Below, piece by piece: positions 56,639 through 64,000 of a DNA stretch of 64,000 nucleotides; the stretch's first letter is position 1; each line of letters begins with the position of its first letter. A program made the position numbers and the translations under genes. The notes beneath the pieces were generated by a model. That model saw only the letters and a program-made list of their open reading frames with translations, was not told where the DNA came from and did not search any database. The stretch covers positions 372,001 to 436,000 of the forward strand of contig JAIUPT010000035.1 of NCBI GenBank assembly GCA_022315425.1, given 5' to 3'. The DNA comes from Pseudevernia furfuracea (Eukaryota; Ascomycota; Lecanoromycetes; Lecanorales; Parmeliaceae).

Positions 56639-58618
56639 TCACAGCATTGCCGTAGACGAAATCTGCGGTCCCAGAGGGTATGCTTGCCCTGAAAGCACTG
56701 TAGCTCTCGACGCCAACTGTAGCGATATAAGTTCCCCATCCTCGTCTACCTCCACGGCTTCTTCTCCAATTTCCATATCTCTGGTAGCATTTTCTGCCAT
56801 GTTCCCATCTTCAACCAGCGTCGTCTCATTGTGCGCAGGCGTCAAAGGAGTCAGGCCCCCCACGGGCTGTCGATGCCGCAGTTTTCCAAGAGGTGCGAGC
56901 TCAATTGCACTAGCATTTCTCGAAGATGTAATTACACGTTCCTCTGTCCGCGAGGTCGGTACATCGTCTCCGCTGTTTTGGCTGCCGTTTGAAGTCGATC
57001 GTTTCCGAGCAGTCATGCTCTTGTTTTTAAAGACCCAGACTGTGGGATGCGCTTCGAACATTTCGTCGATATCTTCAAGAGAGCGCCCTGCGGTTTCAGG
57101 ATAGAATAAGTAAATGATTAGCACTATGAAGCCGTTAAGGACGGTCCATATGACATAGAACTGTGATCCAAGCGTTGTGATGCCTGACGGGGTAACGAAG
57201 ACGACACCGAAGTTGATGAGCCAATTTGTTGCGACTCCGTACGACATGCCGGAGATACGGTTCTGGTTACTGTTGATCTCCGTAGGGTAAAGCCAAGACA
57301 CGCTTTGCCAGCTAGCGCCGAAAAAGAAGTTGAAGAGAAAGAAGAAAAGCACAGCAGCACTGCTGAGCTTCTGTTGGCGGGGAAAAGGGAGGCCCGGTGT
57401 GGATGCAGAGTTTAGGAGTGCGGTTATGACAAGCCAGCAACAGCACTGACCAACTGCACCATACATCATCAGTCTTCGCCTGCCCCATCGTTCAATGAAA
57501 GCGAGGCCGATGAACGTGGAGCCAAGATACGTCATAGCGTTGACTGCGGCAAGTAGCCGGGCCGTAGACCCATCCAGGCCGACGGATTCTGTAAGAACGT
57601 AAGGTAGATAGTAACAGATTATATTTATACCGGTCAGCTGCTGCATGCCTTGCACGGCGACACCGAGGATAAGTCTGAACCATGGTTTGGTCTCACGCTT
57701 CACTGTCGGAGATTGTTCGAGAGCGATGGAATTCTTGATCTCCTCGAAGTCTCGCCTGGCGGTTGAGCTTTCGCTGGTCACACTACTTCCCTCCAAAGCG
57801 AACATGACCGCAAGAGCCTTGTCGTCCTGATGTTTCATCGCAAGCCATCGGGGCGATTCTGGCAGCCAGAAGGCAGTGAGAAAGATTATGAGAACGAAGA
57901 AGAGCTGGAAGGCTAGAGGGAATCGCCACGCAAGTTCGGATCTGGTGAAGCTGAACAGATCTGGGCGTGTTGTCAGTGATTGTTTAAGGTGTCCTGAAAA
58001 AGGTGCTTACAGGTCATCCAGCATGATACTGCTACACCACCAATGTTAATTACCATCAATGCCACACCCGTTCTACCACGGTTCGCTGTCTTGCTGGTCT
58101 CCGAAGCCCATACTGGAGCTGTAGCCGTATTCATGCCATTCCCAATACCCGCGATGACACTAAAAATGCTTAGCCATATATCGGGTCAAGTGGGCTCAGC
58201 TCACCGTCCTGCTGTCATGGTTCCAAAGTTGGGCGCAAGGAACTGCAGGAATGCGCCAATCATCATGACAGTGGTCCCTAGCATGATAGATCGCTTTCGA
58301 CCGATCCGATTCCCGATTGGGCCTGTTGCCAATGCCCCGACTAAGCAGCCTAAATCATAAGATCCAACAATGACACCCTTAAGAGTCTCATTACCCTCTA
58401 GCTGAAAGCGTGCTTCAAAGTCATCGATGGTCAGGATGCCACCTGGGGTTGATCAGCAAGTGCCCAGTTGTCTGAAGGATGCAAGATGAGAGATTACCGA
58501 AGACACCTTGATCGTATCCAAATAGCAGCATAGCCATTGAATTCGACAACATGAGCCACCTGTAAAGCCACTTACCACTCACACCGAAGTGGTTGCTGAC
58601 GGTCCAACTGTGCGTCAT
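56639..58618 (-). CDS. MFS sugar transporter
   Basis: Four exons: 58618-58498, 58442-58205, 58159-58011 and 57960-56639, giving 609 residues. Introns of 55, 45 and 50 nt all keep frame across conserved blocks. Sugar-porter MFS proteins carry hexoses or related solutes through twelve helices in the plasma membrane. Seen signatures are LLFGYDQGVFGGIL (across intron 1), GNRIGRKRSIMLG, VIAGIGNGMNTATAPVW, PESPRWLAMKHQDDKALAVM, GMQQLTGINIICYYLPYV, ERWGRRRLMMYGAVGQ, WLYPTEINSNQNRISGMSYG and YPETAGRSLEDIDEMFEAHP. The C-terminal 120 residues are an extra hydrophilic tail. Substrate specificity cannot be read from these motifs. Confidence 0.95.
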
Positions 58619-59835
58619 CTTGATGTTTTGAGCTATGACCTTTGTTTAGATCCTTGCTGTATTTAGGACCTTTTGAGTTTATATATAGATAGAAACCTAA
58701 AGAGTACTGTGCTTTCGATGGGATGTATTGCTCCTGTGTCACGAAGAAGGCAAAGACCTCAACCTGAATAAGATCCCAGGTAGGTCGACAGTATATACGG
58801 AAGTGCATGCAACAAGAGAAGGAGCGATCTCAGGAAGGTTCAGCCTTCAATTAAATTAAGCTCACTATCGAAGACTCCGGGTTCAAGACGAGGCGCAACT
58901 TCCGTCAGGAGCTCACATGACCATAGTCCACTCACAAATCGACTACTTTGTGGATATCCAAACGACCATCGTCATTTTCACTTGTATCATGGGTAGAAAA
59001 GAAATTGACAACAAGCTTCGACCATGCTCTTAGCCCAGACCACAACCAGTGAATTTTGAGCACATAACATCTTCCTAGCAATATACAGAACCAGGCCTGT
59101 GCTGCCACTAAAAGACATGAAGGACACTTGGCTTAGCACAATACAAGCTAGATGACTTGGAATGGGTCCACAATATCAGTGCCTCTTTCTCAAGAAATAA
59201 GTGGAGGATAATGAGCAAAGTCAATGAGTGCGGAGAGGTACCTAGGCAGTGCCTCAAATGCTACGCCATTGTTTTCCAACTAAACTGTGCCTAGTTCAAG
59301 GCGTCCACTACCTGGAATCCTGGATAAGGAGGCTCTTCGGCTTTCCCAGGGCTCGTTTTGAGTCAATTCACCAGACTGGTGTCGCCAGCCGAGTCCCGAA
59401 TTCAGCCTTACAGGGCGCGGCGCTAGCGCCAAGTTCTAGACTGTGATGCTCATTTCAAAGCTCTAGAGTACTCTGATAGATCCCTCATCTCAGACATCTT
59501 TCCGCGCCATTGGCAAAGAGATAGTATATTGGAATAAATGTCATCCAATAGTAGTACATGAAACTCCTAAGTTAGCCGATATGTGCTAGGTCTCCTGGCT
59601 TGCAAATGGACGACCTTTGTTTCAAGTCGTAGAGTGAGAGAATCCTTCGAAAGCCACTCGTCGGCGGGTCCCCTTTGCAAGCCGACCTTAGTTTGCTGCA
59701 CAATGAGGTAAGATTAGACTGTGCCGTAGCTGAAACACTTATGGCTTAAGCGGCCGCTTGCGCTGGAATCACAAAAGCCCAGGTTCGCTTCTCTACCACT
59801 TCGATTGTCAAGACCTTACAAAGAGCACTGATACA
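58619..59835. other. intergenic between divergent transporter and HET genes
   Basis: No supported feature in about 1.2 kb. Confidence 0.35.
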
Positions 59836-62563
59836 ATGCCGCGTCCTCTACCGGGAGAACTTCCAGAGCTAATGTCATCTCGGGAGCTTGACATCGGTAA
59901 TGGAATGATGAGCCAAGTAGAGGCGACTGCTGCCTACAATGAATACGACATCGTATTTCGCGACAATAGAGGTGAATCTTACAGAGACGAGCAGGAAGAA
60001 GGCCTTCTCTTCGTTCGTCGCGCGCCACACGAAGTCCGGACTCCAATTGACACGGGTGTGAGCTATACACGTAGCGAGGCCGATCAGAAGTATCACGTGA
60101 GCTTGAACAATTCGCCCAAGCGACCTGAGTACAATTGGGATTCAGTAAGATTAGATGACACGCGTCCTGTCTGCCAGGCATGCCGCGATGTCTTCAACTA
60201 CTACTGTAGGTACTTCGAGGCTCGTTTGAAAGTACGTTGTTCGTTTGAAACCTTCCTATCACACGAAACTGATTTGGAAAGTATCAAAAGCAGCCAGAGG
60301 AAGACCGCCCGAAATTCGAACTCTCGAACTCCGTCGTGCATCATTTCAACATTTTCTCTTTGCTTGCGTGGGCAAATATTGGCAAATGTTACTTATGCCA
60401 AATACTTCTGAACAGACTTGAGCGCATGTACGAGGAGAGACTACAATCCACAAACTATGAGATGTTTCGTACCGAAGTGTGTTGGATGCAACATCGAAAT
60501 CTGGAAGAGAAGGATACGTTGTACTTCGTAATCACCAATCCCTCATGCGAAAGAAATTTTTGGAATTTTAGTCATTGTTTCGACCTCAGCCTATGGCCCA
60601 CACCTATTTTTTTGAGTCATTTCACTATACCAGCTAGGATCGAAAGCCGTGAGATCTTCCCAAATACTCGTTCGCCGACCTCTCGGGCTCTGGCTGCGGT
60701 GTGGTTATCTCAATGCAAGGCAAATCAAGATGGTAACCATGAGGAGTGCAATAAACGCGATGGAGACTATCTGCCCACTCGCGTACTTGACGTCAAGTAC
60801 GCGCAAAAAAATGCGCGCTTACGACTTGTTTGTCCGGCGTCGGACCAGCATCATTTGTCCAGGATAGAGAATGGATGACGCTGAGTCACTGCTGGGGCAA
60901 ATGGGGCGCAAACAACAATCCAATTCTTACGAGAGGTAACCTCAGAAAGCGACAAAAACTTGGCCTGAGCCTAGACAAACTGCCGAAGACGTTTCAAGAC
61001 GCGCTAGAGATCGCCGGCTGGCTCAACAGTAAGTGAAAAGTTACCATTCTTGCGAAGTTTTGGTTCATCCTGACGAGACTAAAAGTCAATTGGTTGTGGA
61101 TCGATTGCCTATGCATCATACAGAACTCGAAAGATGATTGGCTTCGCGAAGCAAAGATGATGTCGCAGATATATCAAAACGCGGCTCTGAACGTCTCCGC
61201 AGACTCTGGAATGGATTCTCGCGCGGGCTGCTTCGTTCAGCGCAATCTAGTAGACATCCGCCCTCTCGAGATTCACAGCCCACAGCTCACCCAAAGCTGG
61301 AAAGTCCTCCAAAATCCGGGATTTCTCTTTGATTGGATGACAATGACCCAGTCATTCTCCCGTGCATGGATACACCGAGAACGGCAGCTGGCCCGGCGAG
61401 TACTGCATTTCACTGATAAGGAGATGATTTGGGAGTGCTGTGGTATAGAAGGAACGTCGTTTGCTAGCGAGATGCTTCCAGGAGGTGCGCCGTTCAAAAA
61501 TGGCTTGTTCAATTCGGATCAAAAGTACCAAATTGGCAGGCTGCAGCAAGGCTTAAATGGAGGCACCGAAGAGACCTACGCGACGTGGAATGACATATGC
61601 GAGCACCTATCGGAGAAAAGCCTGAGTAAACCCGCTGACATGCCCATTGTACTCTCTGGCCTGGCGAATGACTTTGCACATTTGCTGCCTGCCGATCACT
61701 ATGTTGCAGGATTTTGGCGGTCTACGCTTCCGCACAGCCTCCTCTGGCACACGAGGAGCTTCAAGATCGATGGTTTGAAGTACATTGCACCTTCCTGGTC
61801 GTGGCTTTCCACAGATTGCGCGGTCACACTTGCTAACCGATTTGACATAACGAAGAAGGATCGTCTAGCTAAAATCCTGAGTATCTCCCCGAAACCGGAA
61901 TATCAAGATATAAATGGACCAATTAAAAGCACCGCACTAGAAGTTAAAGGAATGCTCAGACATATCCAAATTGTCCTAAAGAAGCGATCAAAAATCTTTG
62001 ATCTTAGCGTGCTTGATCAAGAAGGCAAGATCGAACATACGCGTGCTATTGGCCCATCCTGGAATGAATATTCGGGAGACCTGTGCACACTGGAAATGGA
62101 TGCCACTTCAAGAAACCCTCTTTTGGATTGCTTCGCAGTGTTCATCACAATCCACCAGTGGAAAGATATTGAGAGCTGTCGAGAGATTTCATGTCTGCTT
62201 CTCCAGCGTTGTGGCAAGAAAGGCAGCAAGTTCACGCGTATCGGTACCTTAGTCCTAGGGGACTTGTACGGCCTTAAAATGCGATATGAGATCATTAAGA
62301 ACACAAACGAGAACTCATGGGAAGGAATGCAAAAGCGTATTAAATCTGCTCAAGATCCGATAATCGAAGCCGAGAAGAAGCGCACACGGGAGAAAGAATG
62401 CGATGACATGGAAACCTCTGCAGATGACGCTACTAGAAATACGACTAAGGATACTCATCGGCAATATCTAGAAGGAGTTGATGCACTGTATCAATTTGAC
62501 AACGAGATAGAATCCATTGGCAACTTGCAGAGGCTGGCACCGCAGGTCATAACTATCGTCTAG
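59836..62563 (+). CDS. HET-domain protein with an internal frame break
   Basis: HET proteins act in non-self recognition and programmed cell death. Exon 1 (59836-60231; ATG rather than the upstream TTG) ends CQACRDVFNYYCRYFEARLK. A 50-nt intron (60232-60281) leads to LLAWANIGKCYLCQILLNRL, ALAAVWLSQCKAN and YLPTRVLDV, typical of the region before a HET domain. The domain core follows: EWMTLSHCWGKWG, FQDALEIAGWLN, a 57-nt intron (61029-61085), then WLWIDCLCIIQNSKDDWL, MSQIYQNAALNVSA and FSRAWIHRERQLARRVLHF. Between YLPTRVLDV (60789) and EWMTLSHCWG (60868) the frame shifts. A 71-nt intron (gtacgc...gatag) would bridge it but removes the coding-like LRLVCPASDQ; a one-base indel, possibly in the A7 run at 60805-60811, is the alternative. 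The C-terminus is long and charged. Confidence 0.8.
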
Positions 62564-63367
62564 GTTGACATGAAAGATTGTACAGCCCAAGAGACTGCTG
62601 AGAATCTACGTTTTTGTTCTATTGCACTCGGGCTAGAGGACTGATGGCAGCCATCAGCTCGCCACTTGGCTGGGGAAGCTGGGGAAGATTGGCGTATTTG
62701 GTGTCGCTGTTTGAAATCTGTGAGTCGGAGGTGCCTCTGCACGGAGGACCATTTAGGGGAGTTTGACCTTCCCAATTGATGTGTAGGACGATGCGGGAGC
62801 GGGGGTCGGAGGGCGACGTCTACCCGCCAAGGGTATCTTCGAGTCTCCAAGACGGGGCCGGCAAAAGTAGCTGTTGCGAGGGCGACGGTGATGAATACGA
62901 TGGAAGCATTTATTATGTATTATGCACTGGAAGCATTGCATCTAAAGGATAGAGGGTGGAAAGGGAGCTGAGACAGTGAAAGGGCCATTGGGTGGTGAGT
63001 ATTTGGAATATCTACTATACGTTGTTGGGGTTGGTTTAGTAGTTGTAATAGGTTCGATTCCTATTGGCGCTGATACAATGGTGTTACGGTGCTTTTCATT
63101 TTCTGATAGCGTCAATACCTCGAGTTGTCGTAAGGTAGTTTCCTCAAAGGTTCAGCGTTCGATTCTCGGACTGATCTGGCTTAAGTGCAGTAGTAGTGCG
63201 TTTCAGTGATTGATCTCGCGGGGGCTCGCACTCATATAAGCAGCATCACAAACACTAACGCCATATAAGTTAATCATCCGCCAGATCGTCCCCTTCGTAA
63301 CCTGATACCTGAAAGCCTCTACAATATCCCCCTTTCTCGTCCTCCAGCAGCCCAATCCTTCATCGGC
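62564..63367. other. intergenic, no supported gene
   Basis: A tRNA-like T-arm at 63048-63064 has no matching cloverleaf. Nothing else recognised. Confidence 0.35.
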
Positions 63368-63712
63368 ATGCACACACCGCTGATAAACCTACCATTCATC
63401 CTACTATCAAATATCGAGAACATACAGCCCGTCTGCCGCCACTTTGACATTTCTTTCCCACCGAATTGGGTCTTCGACTACGCAATGATCAGGGTTACTA
63501 TCCAGAACTCATACCTTTCTTGCGGACCTCTGACGTACAATGATGCCTGCTCGGCTTTGAGAGATCTTGCTGAGTTCATGGTGCTACAGAATCAATTGTA
63601 TCAATGGAGGTTTCAGATATGGGTCAATGGGTGCGCGGTGGGAGGCGGTCATATTGAGAATATACATCAGGTGCTGCCAGCGGCATCAGCAGCTAGTGTT
63701 GCTACTTCGTAA
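63368..63712 (+). CDS. hypothetical protein, possible family copy F
   Basis: ATG frame of 114 residues without introns, starting MHTPLINLPFILLSNIEN. The central section reads YAMIRVTIQNSYLSCGPLTY, NDACSALRDLAEFM and WRFQIWVNG. RVTI, LTYND and ALRDL fall in the same order and spacing as RVVI, LSEEN and ALRYL of the 44.8-kb protein. It is the most distant proposed member, and the similarity rests on short words. Function unknown. Confidence 0.4.
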   Translation: MHTPLINLPFILLSNIENIQPVCRHFDISFPPNWVFDYAMIRVTIQNSYLSCGPLTYNDACSALRDLAEFMVLQNQLYQWRFQIWVNGCAVGGGHIENIHQVLPAASAASVATS

Positions 63713-63909
63713 GCGTCATCTTTGGAGGGAGGTGGGGGGCCCTAAAGCCCTAAGAAGAGCTTTGATAACAACTTGGAATCTAAGGCAAAGTGTGCCAAAG
63801 ACTCCCGCTCAATGAAGACTTCCAGCGGAAACCGCTCTCTCAGGGGAGCTCGGGAGTACCAAACAGGAACAGTCGTATTCAAATCCATGTACATGGTATT
63901 GGCATATAT

Positions 63910-64000
63910 TCATTCCTTCCCCTCCTCGATCGTCTCCTTAATTTTCGCATCCCCCTTCGCCGGCCTCTCCCCAAAGATTGTACTCCCAACCCTAACCTCA
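63910..64000 (-). CDS. YggS/PROSC-type pyridoxal-phosphate homeostasis protein (C-terminus only)
   Basis: Only the last 29 codons lie in the window; the gene runs off the right edge. They read EVRVGSTIFGERPAKGDAKI, then KETIEEGKE and a stop at 63910. The RVGxxIFGxR motif is the conserved C-terminal end of the YggS/PROSC/Ybl036c family, whose members bind pyridoxal phosphate and keep its free level in balance in the cytosol or mitochondria. No evidence on splicing or start is available. The identification rests on this short but distinctive motif. Confidence 0.7.
   Translation of the reverse strand, partial: EVRVGSTIFGERPAKGDAKIKETIEEGKE

Noticed and set aside
63048..63064. T-arm-like sequence ATAGG-TTCGATT-CCTAT suggesting a tRNA gene
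   Set aside because: The arm is perfect, but no matching acceptor stem, D-arm or anticodon arm is found in the preceding 75 bp.

Overview
This window looks like nuclear DNA of a filamentous ascomycete (Pezizomycotina). The genes are split by short GT-AG introns, mostly 45-80 nt, with CTAAC/CTGAC-like branch sites. The gene families are typical fungal ones: a HET-domain protein, a Grg1/CCG-1-type glucose-repressible protein, an Atg22-like transporter, a TDT/Mae1 malate permease, a fungal PARP and a PTH11/rhodopsin-like fragment. I cannot name genus or class from sequence alone. Exon joins below were worked out by hand: reading frame and conserved motif had to continue across each junction.

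Layout. 1-5.3 kb is gene-poor and holds a decayed multi-C2H2 zinc-finger gene. 5.3-6.4 kb: C2H2 protein. 8.7-8.95 kb: small secreted protein with a TLP repeat. 10.0-11.8 kb: PARP. 12.7-17.3 kb: three relatives of an unrecognised small-domain family, one of them broken. 18.9-21.6 kb: RBR ubiquitin ligase. 23.1-25.4 kb: beta-carbonic anhydrase convergent with a malate/C4-dicarboxylate transporter. 27-29 kb: two hypothetical proteins. 30.6-32.5 kb: Atg22-like transporter. 33.0-33.9 kb: RING-like gene with an in-frame stop. 34.1-34.9 kb: hypoxanthine/xanthine phosphoribosyltransferase, divergent from a Grg1-like gene at 35.3 kb. 36.7-37.5 kb: four-helix membrane protein. 39.9-40.6 kb: degenerate tandem repeat. 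43.9-45.3 kb: two more members of the small-domain family. 47.0-48.4 kb: tandem (or fused) secreted-protein domains. 49.0-49.7 kb: truncated rhodopsin-like gene. 50.2-51.0 kb: pseudogene. 51.7-53.0 kb: hypothetical. 54.2-56.0 kb: secretory-pathway transmembrane RING-H2 ligase. 56.6-58.6 kb: MFS sugar transporter. 59.8-62.6 kb: HET gene with a frame break. 63.4 kb: a sixth possible family member. 63.9 kb to the end: C-terminus of a YggS/PROSC pyridoxal-phosphate protein.

No operon-like pathway or biosynthetic cluster is evident. Conserved housekeeping genes alternate with long gene-poor stretches holding decayed genes, microsatellites and lineage-specific open frames. The most novel element is the repeated small-domain family: six copies in three places, with no function I can assign. 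Next are the start-codon anomaly of the carbonic anhydrase, the tandem secreted domains, and four genes with frame or stop damage.
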